Part shown: positions 27,990 through 36,778 of the stretch, one piece after another
How positions within the stretch are numbered: position 1 is the stretch's first letter
Layout: each line of letters starts with the position of its first letter
Assembly: GCA_027485855.1 (NCBI GenBank)
Contig: JAIXQD010000001.1
Location: forward strand, 124,001-188,000
Direction of reading: 5' to 3'
DNA: 64,000 nt
Source of the DNA: Rickettsiales bacterium
GTDB taxonomy: Bacteria > Pseudomonadota > Alphaproteobacteria > G027485855
The notes under the pieces: generated by a model
Told to the model about the DNA's origin: nothing
The model's database searches: none
What the model saw: only the letters and a program-made list of their open reading frames with translations
Translations under genes and position numbers: made by a program

Positions 27990-28553
27990 ATGCCTGCACC
28001 CATCATTGTGCCTTTAGCAAGTTTAGGTGAGTCAGCTTTGGCTTTACTTACCCGTATGCTGCATCAAGCCTATCGCACCGATTGGCCGCGCTTTTACACA
28101 ACCATAGCTGATGCCCGCGCCGAGGTTGATGCGCTGATGACCGATAACAGCAAAATTGCCAGGGCCGCGGTTGATGGCCGTGGTGACCCGATGGGCCTTA
28201 TTGCCGCCAAGCCCATTTATGAGGGCAATGTGTGGCAATTGCACCCGCTGGTCGTCGATCCGCTGCATCGTAAAAAAGGTGTCGGCAAAGCACTGTTGTT
28301 CGATCTAGAAAATCATGCGCGCGCCCGCAATGGCTTAACCTTATGGGCAGCCTGCGCCGATGAAAACCGCCTCACCACCATGTCGGACGGTGACCCATAC
28401 CCAGATCTGTTGATGCGCCTCAAGCGCATTCAAAACCGCAAAAACCACCCCTATGAGTTTTTGCTTAAATGCGGCATGCAGCTTGCCGGCATGATGCCAG
28501 AGGCCAGTGGTCGCAATCGGCCCGATATTTTTCTGGCCAAGCGTTTGCAATGA
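27990..28553 (+). CDS. GNAT-family N-acetyltransferase
   Basis: A 187-residue acetyltransferase. The acetyl-CoA binding signature is visible as VWQLHPLVVDPLHRKKGVGKALL (motif A, with the R-x-x-G-V/I-G pattern), after a strand DPMGLIAAKPIYEG. The substrate is unknown. The C-terminal part (YEFLLKCGMQLAGMMPEASGRNRPDIFLAKRL) is like aminoglycoside-type GNATs that carry an extra strand. The stop overlaps the next gene start by 4 bp (ATGA). Confidence 0.85.
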   Translation: MPAPIIVPLASLGESALALLTRMLHQAYRTDWPRFYTTIADARAEVDALMTDNSKIARAAVDGRGDPMGLIAAKPIYEGNVWQLHPLVVDPLHRKKGVGKALLFDLENHARARNGLTLWAACADENRLTTMSDGDPYPDLLMRLKRIQNRKNHPYEFLLKCGMQLAGMMPEASGRNRPDIFLAKRLQ

Positions 28554-29197
28554 CGCCGTCGCCGGCTTTGCTGCTGGCTGAAATCAAAAAAAACAATCTG
28601 CATTTTTACAAAGCGGCTTTTTTTGTACCAGAGGCGCAGGCGGTGCCTTATTTGGCTTTGCTGGGTTTGTGGGGCGAGCTTGCGCGTATTCAAGCCGTGG
28701 TCTCACAGCTTACTACGGGTTATATGCGTTTAACTTTCTGGCGTGATGCGATTGGTAACGCAGCTTTGGGGCAGGTGGCAGAGCAACCCTTATTGCAAGC
28801 TATGGCGCCCAGTTTAAAACAGCAGCCCAAATTAGTTGAGGCTTTATTGTTGCTGCTTGATGCGCATGAGGCCGAAATTGAGGCAAGCCCAGCGCTTAAC
28901 ACCGAGGCTGCCGAAAAAACATCAACAGATGCACAGTTAAAAATTGCCGCACAAAAAATTGCTACAGGCCGCGCCGCAAGCTTTGTTGCGCTTTTTCCGC
29001 AATATGCGTCGTTACAAGGTGAGTTTGAAAAAGCATTTTTAGCTTATGCCCATGGGCAGCATCATTCTTTGGCCCATTGGCCGGCAGACGCGATGCTACG
29101 CCCGCTTAAAGCCATTTTGGCGCAAGCAGCTTTACCGTGGCACGCACGCTCATTTTTGCTGGGTTGGTTTAAATTATTTTGGGCGGTTTATAAGTAG
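28550..29197 (+). CDS. Squalene/phytoene synthase-family protein (NDUFAF6-like)
   Basis: A 215-residue all-helical protein of the isoprenoid synthase fold. The conserved core FYKAAFFVPEAQAVPYLALLGLWGELARI and LRLTFWRDAI-type helix are present, but the DxxxD motifs needed for prenyl transfer are missing. It therefore resembles NDUFAF6, the complex I assembly factor of mitochondria and alphaproteobacteria, more than a true carotenoid enzyme. It is coupled to the GNAT gene. A complex I accessory subunit is encoded elsewhere in the window. Confidence 0.75.
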   Translation: MTPSPALLLAEIKKNNLHFYKAAFFVPEAQAVPYLALLGLWGELARIQAVVSQLTTGYMRLTFWRDAIGNAALGQVAEQPLLQAMAPSLKQQPKLVEALLLLLDAHEAEIEASPALNTEAAEKTSTDAQLKIAAQKIATGRAASFVALFPQYASLQGEFEKAFLAYAHGQHHSLAHWPADAMLRPLKAILAQAALPWHARSFLLGWFKLFWAVYK

Positions 29198-29203
29198 ATG
29201 AGC

Positions 29204-30106
29204 TTAAACCAGCCATGCCGCGCCACGCACGCCGCTGGCATCGCCATGCTGGGCTTGAACAATTTTGGTTTCTAGCTTGTCGAGAAAAGTCCAGCGCTGA
29301 ATGGCTTCGGGCAAATCGCGATAAAGGCTGGCAACATTGCTCATGCCGCCGCCCAGCACAATAATCTCTGGGTCAAGAATATTGATGAGCACCGCAAGAC
29401 AGCGCCCCAGCCTTTCAGTGTAGCGTTGCATGCTGGCCAAGGCTTGCGCGTGACCTGCCTCTGCGGCGGCCACAATGGCAGGCGCTTCAAGCGCATCACC
29501 AGTAATGCGCTTATGGTCGGCGGCAAGACCGGGGCCCGAGCACCACATCTCGATACAGCCGGGCTTACCACAATGACAGCTGGGGCCTGGTAATTCATTC
29601 GGTTGTGGCCAAGGCAAGGGCGTGTGGCCCCATTCACCTGCCACCGCATTGCGCCCCGCCCATATTTGCTGGTTAAACACCAAACCCGCGCCACAGCCCG
29701 TGCCTAAAATAAGCCCCAGCACCATTTGGGCATTTTGCGCTGCGCCATCGCAGGCCTCAGACAGGGCAAAGCAATTGGCATCATTGGCGATGCGCACATT
29801 TTGCCCCAACCTTGCGGCAAGGTCGGAGGCGATATTTTGATTATTCAGCCATGACTGCAATGGGTCGAATACACGGCCAGCATCTGTTTGCACTGAGCCA
29901 CGCATAGCCATGCCCAACGGGCCACGCCCGCCTGCTTGCTGATAAAGTTGCTCGGCCAGATTTTGTAGCGCATCGAGTGTGGCAAGATAACTGCCTTGCG
30001 GCGTGCTAATACGTTGACGTGCCACCACAACACCGTTGCTTGCAAGGGCAATGCCCTCAATTTTTGTGCCGCCAAAGTCAAAGCCAAGGCGAAGTGTGGC
30101 GCTCAT
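29204..30106 (-). CDS. ROK-family sugar kinase
   Basis: A 300-residue cytoplasmic kinase, fructokinase or N-acetylglucosamine/N-acetylmannosamine kinase type. It has the ATP phosphate loop DFGGTKIEGIAL, the ILGTGCGAGLVFN motif, catalytic GEWGHTPLPW and the zinc site CHCGKPGCIEMW. The specific sugar cannot be read from sequence; the presence of AnmK makes an amino-sugar kinase plausible. It is convergent with the squalene-synthase-like gene, 6 bp apart. Confidence 0.9.
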   Translation of the reverse strand: MSATLRLGFDFGGTKIEGIALASNGVVVARQRISTPQGSYLATLDALQNLAEQLYQQAGGRGPLGMAMRGSVQTDAGRVFDPLQSWLNNQNIASDLAARLGQNVRIANDANCFALSEACDGAAQNAQMVLGLILGTGCGAGLVFNQQIWAGRNAVAGEWGHTPLPWPQPNELPGPSCHCGKPGCIEMWCSGPGLAADHKRITGDALEAPAIVAAAEAGHAQALASMQRYTERLGRCLAVLINILDPEIIVLGGGMSNVASLYRDLPEAIQRWTFLDKLETKIVQAQHGDASGVRGAAWLV

Positions 30107-30208
30107 GAGGGGCTTCCGTTAAGAGAATGGTTGCGCAAGCGGGCAGATTTGCTAATTTAACAGCTAACTTAACTGGACATTATATTTAACAAAGTAGACT
30201 TAAAAGTC

Positions 30209-30676
30209 ATGCGCTATTTTTTACTCATATTTGCGTTACTGTGCCTTGGCAGTGCTTCGGCGCTTGCGGCTTGCTATAGCCAAAGCGAAAGCGAGGCCGA
30301 GCAAGCCTTGCGTTTGCATAGCGAACTTATGGTGATTGGCCTTACCTGCCAATATGGGCCTTCGGGCACAAGTCTGATGCAGGCTTATGGGCAATTTACC
30401 CAGCGCAACCTGAGCTATATTCAGACCGCCGAAAAAAATATGCAGGCTTTTTATCGTAAAATTGGCAAGCCGCCAGTCGATAGCCTAGACCAACTGCGCA
30501 CCAAGCTGGGCAATGATGTGGCAGCCCGCGTGGTTGAAACCGGCTCGCCGCAAATATTTTGTAGCAATAATGCCGATTGGGCCGAAAACACTGTGCGTTT
30601 AAGCGGTTCGGCTTTCAAGCAATTGGTGCAGCAAGCCATGGCGCAGCGCAAAAGCTTTTATCAGCTGTGCAAATAG
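30209..30676 (+). CDS. Secreted protein of unknown function
   Basis: A 155-residue protein with a clear signal peptide (MRYFLLIFALLCLGSASALA, cleavage before ACYSQ). The mature part has four cysteines (in ACYSQ, LTCQYG, IFCSNN and QLCK), probably forming two periplasmic disulfides, and is mostly helical. I do not recognise the family. It lies between the divergent ROK gene and the liv operon, 42 bp before livH, and could be co-transcribed with it. Confidence 0.75.
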   Translation: MRYFLLIFALLCLGSASALAACYSQSESEAEQALRLHSELMVIGLTCQYGPSGTSLMQAYGQFTQRNLSYIQTAEKNMQAFYRKIGKPPVDSLDQLRTKLGNDVAARVVETGSPQIFCSNNADWAENTVRLSGSAFKQLVQQAMAQRKSFYQLCK

Positions 30677-30718
30677 GCTGTTTGCGGTTTTTGGCAGAAT
30701 CCTGCTAGCCTTTCCCTT

Positions 30719-31636
30719 ATGGATTATTTCTTACAGCAGTTACTCAATGGCATCAGCCTTGGCGCAATTTATGGGCTGATTGCTATTGGCTACACCATGG
30801 TTTATGGCCTGTTGGGCATGATAAATTTTGCCCATGGCGATGTGTATATGTTGGGCGCATTTTTTACGCTGATGGCGCTTTCGGCCATGGGCATGCTGGG
30901 CCTTACATTTTTGCCGGTGGCGCTGCTGCTGGTGTTGCTGCTGGCCATTGCTTTTGCGGCGGCTTGGGGGCTTGCGATTGAGCGTTTGGCTTATCGGCCA
31001 TTGCGGCACTCTTTTAGATTAGCGCCGCTGATTTCAGCCATTGGTGTATCGTTGGTTTTGCAAAATCTGGTGCAAATCTGGCAAGGTGCGCGGGTAAAAA
31101 CAGCCGCGCCCATCATTGAGGGGCATGTCACATTATTTACCAGCAATGCCGGCGTTGCGGTAAATTTAAGCTATGTGCAAATCAGCATTTTAGTGCTGAC
31201 AGCTGTGTTGCTGGCGGGCCTCACATTTTTAGTGACACGCACGGCGTTGGGGCGGCAGCTGCGTGCGTGCGAGCAAGACCAAACCATGGCGGCCTTATTG
31301 GGTGTGCCGGTGCAGCGCGTTATTGCCATTACTTTTGCCATTGGTGCTGCTTTGGCTGCCGTGGCCGGTTTTATGGTGGTGATGTATTATGGCGTGGTTG
31401 ATTTTTTTATTGGCTTTCAAGCCGGCATTAAAGCTTTTACGGCTGCGGTTTTGGGGGGCATTGGCTCTTTGCCGGGTGCCGTTTTGGGTGGGCTGATTAT
31501 TGGCCTTTTGGAAACTTTTTGGTCGGGCTATTTTAGTGTGCAATATAAAGATATTGCCACTTTTGCGGTGCTTATTTTGGTTTTGCTGTTTCGGCCTTAT
31601 GGGCTTTTTGGCCGCCGCGAGGTTGAAAAAGTATGA
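30719..31636 (+). CDS. livH: Branched-chain amino acid ABC transporter permease LivH
   Basis: First membrane subunit of a branched-chain amino acid importer. The 305-residue product has about eight membrane helices and the family motifs NGISLGAIYGLIAIGYTMVYG and INFAHGDVYMLGAF, plus the EAA-like loop RALRACEQDQTMAALLGVPV-type sequence facing the ATPase. The stop overlaps livM by 4 bp (ATGA). The first gene of the operon livH-livM-livG-livF-livJ, where the binding protein gene is last. Confidence 0.94.
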   Translation: MDYFLQQLLNGISLGAIYGLIAIGYTMVYGLLGMINFAHGDVYMLGAFFTLMALSAMGMLGLTFLPVALLLVLLLAIAFAAAWGLAIERLAYRPLRHSFRLAPLISAIGVSLVLQNLVQIWQGARVKTAAPIIEGHVTLFTSNAGVAVNLSYVQISILVLTAVLLAGLTFLVTRTALGRQLRACEQDQTMAALLGVPVQRVIAITFAIGAALAAVAGFMVVMYYGVVDFFIGFQAGIKAFTAAVLGGIGSLPGAVLGGLIIGLLETFWSGYFSVQYKDIATFAVLILVLLFRPYGLFGRREVEKV

Positions 31637-32832
31637 TACCTCGCCTGAAAGACGCATTTGCAGTTGCGCTGGTTGCGGCATTTTGTTTTTGGCCGCTGCT
31701 GGCCATACAAATGCCCGATAACAGCGCGGCCCCTTTGCAGTTTCGCTTAGCGCCTTGGGCGATGCTGGTGCTGTTTGTTTTTGCGGGGCGGCTTTTGTGG
31801 CAGGGTTGGCATAGTCGCCCAAGCATAAATATTAAGGCGCCGCAATTTCTCAACCACCGCTTACCACTGATAATTATATGTGCGGCGCTGGCCTTGCCAT
31901 TTTTTGTCGAAGGCTATGTTTTAGATGTGGCCATTATGGTGGGCATTTATGTGCTTTTGGCTTATGCGCTATCGATAACAGTGGGGCAGGCGGGTATGCT
32001 TGACCTAGGATTTGTGGCCTATTATGCCATTGGCGCTTATGGCTATGGCCTCTTGGCGCAATTTTTTGGCCTCGGCTTTTGGCTGGCCTTGCCGTTGTTG
32101 ATGGGGCTGGCGGCTATTGTGGCGCTTATCATTGGTTTTCCGGTGTTGCGTTTGCGTGGCGATTATTTGGCCATTGTCACTTTGGGCTTTGCCGAAATTG
32201 TGCGGCTGTTGCTGATTAACTTAACCAGTATCACGGGTGGCCCTAATGGCCTTTCGGGCATACCACGCCCAAGCTTATTTGGTTTAGAGTTTGGCCGCAC
32301 CGCCAGCGATGGCGGCATGACTTTTGCGCAATTTATGGGCTGGGATTTTAGCACCCTGCATCGTACCATATTTTTATATTTTATTGTGCTGGCGTTGGTG
32401 GTGCTGGTTTATGTTTTCCTGCAAAGGCTAAGCCGTTTGCCTTTGGGCCGCGCTTTTGAAGCCCTGCGCGAGGATGAGATTGCGGCAACCGCGCTTGGCT
32501 TAAACGCCACGCGCTTGCGCTTAACCGCTTATGCTTTGGCGGGTGCGATTGGCGCATTGGCGGGGGTGTTTTTTGCCGCCCGCCAAGGCTTTGTCAGCCC
32601 TGAAAGTTTTACCTTTATGGAATCGGCCACCATTTTGGCCATCGTGGTTTTGGGTGGGCTCAATAATTTACTGGGCATTGCATTTGCCGCTTTGCTGATT
32701 ATCGGTATTCCAGAATTATTCCGCGATTTTGCCGATTATCGCATGTTGGCTTTTGGCTTGGCCATGGTGCTGATAATGCTGTGGCGCCCGCATGGGCTGG
32801 TGGCTAACCGTACGCCAAAGGTCAGCATATGA
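31633..32832 (+). CDS. livM: Branched-chain amino acid ABC transporter permease LivM
   Basis: Second membrane subunit, 399 residues, with the family core YVLLAYALSITVGQAGMLDLGFVAYYAIGAY-type sequence (given in parts: SITVGQAGMLDLG), RGDYLAIVTLGFAEIVRLLL, TGGPNGLSGIPRP and the EAA loop GRAFEALREDEIAATALG. The N-terminal 90 residues with two extra helices are typical of the long LivM form. It overlaps both neighbours by 4 bp. Confidence 0.94.
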   Translation: MIPRLKDAFAVALVAAFCFWPLLAIQMPDNSAAPLQFRLAPWAMLVLFVFAGRLLWQGWHSRPSINIKAPQFLNHRLPLIIICAALALPFFVEGYVLDVAIMVGIYVLLAYALSITVGQAGMLDLGFVAYYAIGAYGYGLLAQFFGLGFWLALPLLMGLAAIVALIIGFPVLRLRGDYLAIVTLGFAEIVRLLLINLTSITGGPNGLSGIPRPSLFGLEFGRTASDGGMTFAQFMGWDFSTLHRTIFLYFIVLALVVLVYVFLQRLSRLPLGRAFEALREDEIAATALGLNATRLRLTAYALAGAIGALAGVFFAARQGFVSPESFTFMESATILAIVVLGGLNNLLGIAFAALLIIGIPELFRDFADYRMLAFGLAMVLIMLWRPHGLVANRTPKVSI

Positions 32833-33590
32833 GCTGGCTGCAATTAGAAAATATCACCATGCGCTTTGGTGGCCTTATGGCGATTGATAATGTCTCGCTG
32901 ACTGCCAAGCTCGCAAGCATTACCGCCATTATTGGCCCAAATGGTGCCGGCAAAACCACTTTGTTTAATTGCCTTACAGGTTTTTACAAACCCACCAGCG
33001 GCAAAATTTTTGCGGGGCAGGTTGATATCAGCCATTTGCCCAGCCACCTTATTGCGCGTCAGGCGCGCATTGTGCGCTCTTTTCAAAATATCCGTTTATT
33101 TAAGCAGCTCTCAGTTTTAGAAAATTTGCTGGTAGCACAACAGCATCTGTTGCCCAATAATTTTGCGGCATGGTTGGCGCGGCCCTCATGGCAAATGCAA
33201 GAGCAGGCGGCCATTAACCGCGCGCTGGCCTTGCTAGAGGCCTGTCATGTTGCGCAATATGCTAATCGAGCGGCGGGTAGTTTGCCTTATGGCATTCAAA
33301 GGCGGGTGGAAATTGCCCGTGCCCTTGCGGCCGAGCCCTTCTTGCTGGCGCTTGATGAACCCGCCGCGGGCCTTAATGCCCATGAATCCGAGCTATTGGC
33401 GCAATTGCTGTTAAACCTTAAGGCGCAAGGCTTGGGCATTATTCTTATTGAGCATGATATGAGCGTTGTTAATGCTGTGGCCGAGCATGTAGTGGTGCTT
33501 GATTATGGCCGTAAAATTGCTGAAGGCAGCGTAAAAACCGTGATGCAAAATGAAGCGGTGATAAAAGCCTATTTAGGTGAGCCCGCATGA
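32829..33590 (+). CDS. livG: Branched-chain amino acid ABC transporter ATPase LivG
   Basis: First ATPase of the importer, 253 residues. Walker A is GPNGAGKTTL, the signature is the LivG-specific LPYGIQRRVEIARAL in place of LSGGQ, Walker B is LLALDEPAAGL and the switch histidine lies in IEHDMSVV. The C-terminus (GSVKTVMQNEAVIKAYLGE) is the usual LivG ending. Translation is coupled to livM and livF by ATGA overlaps. Confidence 0.95.
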   Translation: MSWLQLENITMRFGGLMAIDNVSLTAKLASITAIIGPNGAGKTTLFNCLTGFYKPTSGKIFAGQVDISHLPSHLIARQARIVRSFQNIRLFKQLSVLENLLVAQQHLLPNNFAAWLARPSWQMQEQAAINRALALLEACHVAQYANRAAGSLPYGIQRRVEIARALAAEPFLLALDEPAAGLNAHESELLAQLLLNLKAQGLGIILIEHDMSVVNAVAEHVVVLDYGRKIAEGSVKTVMQNEAVIKAYLGEPA

Positions 33591-34300
33591 GCGCATTTTT
33601 ACAGCTAAAAGATGTGTGCGTGCGCTATGGCGCCATCGAGGCTGTGCGTCATGTCAGCCTTGAAATTGCCAAAGGTGAGATTGTCACGCTGATTGGTGCC
33701 AATGGTGCTGGTAAATCCAGTTTGTTGCGCAGCATTTTTGCGCAGCCGCCAGTCAGTGCGGGGCAAATATTTTTTAATGGGCACGATGTAACCAATTTGC
33801 CCACACATCATTATGCTGGCTTAGGTTTGCAGCTGGTGCCAGAGGGGCGGCGTATTTTTGCAGCGCTGACCGTCACTGAAAATTTGCTGTTAGGTCAAAC
33901 CAGCCTTGCCCAAGCAAAGCCAGAGCTATTAGCCGATATTTTTGCACTGTTCCCGCGTTTGGCCGAGCGGGCGCAGCAACGGGCCGGCACATTATCGGGC
34001 GGCGAGCAGCAAATGCTGGCGATAGGGCGGGCGCTTATGGCGCAACCAAAATTATTGCTGCTCGATGAGCCAAGCTTGGGTTTGGCACCTATTATCATTC
34101 AGCAGATTTTTGCGGCGCTGGCCCAGATTGCGGCTTTGGGCACCACTATTTTTCTGGTTGAGCAAAACGCACATTTGGCGCTTAAATATGCGCATCGTGG
34201 TTATGTGATGGCGCACGGGCAAATTCAGCTGGCGGGCAGCAGTGCCGCGCTTTTGGCTGATCCTTTGGTGCGGGCGGCTTATCTTGGTTTTTCATCTTAA
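33587..34300 (+). CDS. livF: Branched-chain amino acid ABC transporter ATPase LivF
   Basis: Second ATPase, 237 residues. Walker A is GANGAGKSSLLRS, the signature LSGGEQQMLAIGRAL, Walker B LLLLDEPSLGLAP and the switch region LVEQNAHLAL. VPEGRRIFAALTVTENLLLG is the typical LivF Q-loop region. The binding protein gene follows after 10 bp with its own strong ribosome binding site. Confidence 0.95.
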   Translation: MSAFLQLKDVCVRYGAIEAVRHVSLEIAKGEIVTLIGANGAGKSSLLRSIFAQPPVSAGQIFFNGHDVTNLPTHHYAGLGLQLVPEGRRIFAALTVTENLLLGQTSLAQAKPELLADIFALFPRLAERAQQRAGTLSGGEQQMLAIGRALMAQPKLLLLDEPSLGLAPIIIQQIFAALAQIAALGTTIFLVEQNAHLALKYAHRGYVMAHGQIQLAGSSAALLADPLVRAAYLGFSS

Positions 34301-34310
34301 GGAGATAAAT

Positions 34311-35438
34311 ATGAAAAAAATCCTACTTGCTGTGCTGCTGGCTTTTTGTGCTAAGCCTGCTCTAGCCGATATTAAAATTGCTGTGGCGGGGCCTGTCTCG
34401 GGTCAATATGCTAGCTTTGGCGAGCAAATGGTGGCAGGCGCCAAGCAAGCTGTGGCCGATATTAATGTTGCGGGCGGTGTCAATGGGCAACAGCTGCAAT
34501 TAGAAGTGGGCGATGATGCGTGTGATCCCAAACAAGCGCGCGCAGTGGCCAGCCGCTTTGCTGATGCAGGGGTGGTTTTTGTAGCGGGGCATTTTTGCTC
34601 GGGCTCGAGTATCCCCGCCAGCGAGATTTACGACGAAAATGAGATATTGATGATTAGCCCCGGCAGCACCAACCCACAACTTACCGATGCAGGCAAAGCG
34701 GGCGTGTTTCGCGTGTGTGGTCGAGACGACCGGCAAGGTTTGGTTGTGGCCGATTATATTGGCCAAAATTATGCCAAGACCAAAATTGCTATTCTGCACG
34801 ATAAATCGGCCTATGGGCAGGGCTTGGCCGAGCAAGTGCGCCTGAGCCTGACCGACAAAAAAATACCTGTGGCATTATTTGAGGCCTATACCGCAGGCGA
34901 GCGTGATTACACGGCGCTGGTCTCACGCATGAAACAAGCGGGCATCGAGGTGTTATTTGTGGGCGGCTATCACACCGAGGCCGGCTTATTGGTGCGGCAA
35001 ATGCGCGAGCAGGGCATGAGCACGCAACTCATTGGTGGCGATGCACTGATGACCACAGAATTTGCTACCATCACCGGTGCTGCGGGCAATGGCACACTCA
35101 TGACTTTTGGCCCCGACCCACGTTTGAACCCAGCAGCGCAAGCCGTGGCCGAGCGTTTCCGTAAGGCCGGCTATGAGCCAGAAGGTTATACGCTTTACAC
35201 CTATGCGGCCATTCAGGCTTTTGCCGCAGCGGCCGATAGCGCCAAAAGCACTGAGTTTAACAAGCTGCTGCCGATATTGCGCGAGCAGCAATTCAGCACA
35301 GTGATTGGTGATGTTGCTTTTGATCATAAGGGCGACATTAAGGGCCAGACCTATGTGCTCTATCGCTGGCAAGATGGTAAGTTTGCCCAGCTACCGGCTA
35401 GTGCACCGCCTACAGCGTCTGAAACTGCCACGCCTTAG
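34311..35438 (+). CDS. livJ: Branched-chain amino acid substrate-binding protein
   Basis: Periplasmic receptor of the importer. The 375-residue precursor has a signal peptide (MKKILLAVLLAFCAKPALA) and the type I binding-protein fold: IKIAVAGPVSGQYASFGEQM, the disulfide loop DDACDPKQARAVA...GHFCSGSS, and LMISPGSTNPQLT. It is preceded by TTAAGGAGATAAAT. The C-terminal tail is Pro/Thr/Ala-rich and overlaps the 3' end of the convergent MBL gene by 29 bp. Exact ligand is not predictable. Confidence 0.92.
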   Translation: MKKILLAVLLAFCAKPALADIKIAVAGPVSGQYASFGEQMVAGAKQAVADINVAGGVNGQQLQLEVGDDACDPKQARAVASRFADAGVVFVAGHFCSGSSIPASEIYDENEILMISPGSTNPQLTDAGKAGVFRVCGRDDRQGLVVADYIGQNYAKTKIAILHDKSAYGQGLAEQVRLSLTDKKIPVALFEAYTAGERDYTALVSRMKQAGIEVLFVGGYHTEAGLLVRQMREQGMSTQLIGGDALMTTEFATITGAAGNGTLMTFGPDPRLNPAAQAVAERFRKAGYEPEGYTLYTYAAIQAFAAAADSAKSTEFNKLLPILREQQFSTVIGDVAFDHKGDIKGQTYVLYRWQDGKFAQLPASAPPTASETATP

Positions 35439-36441
35439 TGTGTGCGTTGCTATTGTGGCGCTGCATTTGGCCGCTATGCCACAAATAATTGAGATGGGCT
35501 AAGGCTTCGCCAATGGCAAACAGCGTTTGGTGCTTATCCAGCGCGCGGGGGAATAAATGCTGCATCACTTCGGCGGCGTTTTTCGGCTCGCGGCAAAAAG
35601 CAAGGCACTGCACGAGGCGCTCTTGATGATGCTGCTTAAGCACATCAAGGCGCTGATGCAAGCCGTAAAAAGGTTTACCATGCGAGGGCAGCACCAAGGC
35701 TTGCTCGGGCAATTGGCGTAAATGCTCAAGGCTAAATAAATAATCGGCCAAAGGGTTGGCCTCGGGCTCGAACACCCAAACACTGACATTGGGGCTGATG
35801 CGCGGCAACACTTGGTCGCCAGCAATAAGCGTATTGAGTTGCGGCTGATAAAGGCAAAGATGCTCGGGACTGTGGCCACCAAAGGCCATAATTTGCCACG
35901 CGCGCTGATGGATGTTGAGCCTATCGCCCATTTTAAGCCGCACATAATTTGCGGGTGGAATGGCTACGCCCAGCGCATAGCTATTGCCGCGGGCCAACAA
36001 CTCGGCCACTAAATTATCGGGCAGGCCGCAGCTTTCAAAAAAATAACGTGCCGCGCTTTCCATATGAAAATTGCTATCGAGCGCAAACATGCGCGCTTGC
36101 AGCCACTCGGCCCTGCTGGCATAAAAACGGGCCTTAAGTTGCGGCACCAGCCAGCCTGCGGCACCCATATGGTCGGGGTGATAATGCGTGACCAACACCG
36201 AGCGAATAGGTGATGTGCTGGCAAATTCGGCTAGTAATTGCGGCCATAAATCACGCATGCGTTGGCTATTAAGGCCGCAATCGATCAGCAATTGGGCATC
36301 ATTATCTTGCAGCAGCCATAAATTAACATGATCGAGGGCAAAGGGCAGTGGCAGGCGCAGCCAGATTATTTCATCGCTGATACGCAAGCCCGTGCCGTCG
36401 GCGGGCGCGGCAAACGGGTAAGTCAGCGTATCGTTACTCAC
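35410..36441 (-). CDS. MBL-fold metallohydrolase (LACTB2/GloB-like)
   Basis: A 343-residue metallo-beta-lactamase-fold hydrolase. The metal site THYHPDHMG (H-x-H-x-D-H) and the later GHSPEHLCLY, IAGDQVLPR and PSHGKPF motifs are complete, so it should be an active dinuclear enzyme. The last 60 residues form a small winged helix as in LACTB2-type proteins. Substrate unknown; thioesters or nucleic acids are known for relatives. Its 3' end overlaps livJ by 29 bp (convergent), and its start overlaps the next minus-strand gene by 4 bp. Confidence 0.88.
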   Translation of the reverse strand: MSNDTLTYPFAAPADGTGLRISDEIIWLRLPLPFALDHVNLWLLQDNDAQLLIDCGLNSQRMRDLWPQLLAEFASTSPIRSVLVTHYHPDHMGAAGWLVPQLKARFYASRAEWLQARMFALDSNFHMESAARYFFESCGLPDNLVAELLARGNSYALGVAIPPANYVRLKMGDRLNIHQRAWQIMAFGGHSPEHLCLYQPQLNTLIAGDQVLPRISPNVSVWVFEPEANPLADYLFSLEHLRQLPEQALVLPSHGKPFYGLHQRLDVLKQHHQERLVQCLAFCREPKNAAEVMQHLFPRALDKHQTLFAIGEALAHLNYLWHSGQMQRHNSNAHTKAWQFQTL

Positions 36442-36773
36442 GAGTGAAAATGCACCGCGTAAAAGGCTTTGTTAAACAGCACGCTCAGTTTAAGCGCTTT
36501 ATCTTTTTTGTTGATATTGATGCGCGTGGCAATTGTGGCCAGCGGGTGTTTTTTGCCCAATTGACCGCTTAAATCTAAGCGAATTTCGTAAGTGCCGCTT
36601 TGCCAGCTTGCGCCACTAAGCAAAGGCTTGGCCGTGCTGCCTTTGGCATTGCTTTCCAGCATTTTGAGGCTGTGAATCTCGTCATTTTTACCGACTTGCC
36701 AAAGCTCAATGCCAATTCCGGCCACCGGCTTGCCTTTATCGCCATTGATAATTTGAATGCTGAGCGTGCTCAT
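36438..36773 (-). CDS. Transthyretin-like protein, diverged from 5-hydroxyisourate hydrolase
   Basis: A 111-residue protein with the transthyretin/HIUase layout: an N-terminal strand, GKPVAGIGIELWQV, NAKGSTAKPLLSGASWQSGTYEIR, and a strand LATIATRINI. In active HIU hydrolases the N-terminal THVLD supplies a histidine and the protein ends in YRGS. Here the N-terminus is SIQIIN and the end is FYAVHFHS, so the catalytic residues appear lost. It may be a binding protein rather than a urate-pathway enzyme. It is coupled to the MBL gene (4-bp overlap) and sits 5 bp after rlmJ. Confidence 0.7.
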   Translation of the reverse strand: MSTLSIQIINGDKGKPVAGIGIELWQVGKNDEIHSLKMLESNAKGSTAKPLLSGASWQSGTYEIRLDLSGQLGKKHPLATIATRININKKDKALKLSVLFNKAFYAVHFHS

Positions 36774-36778
36774 TTTTT

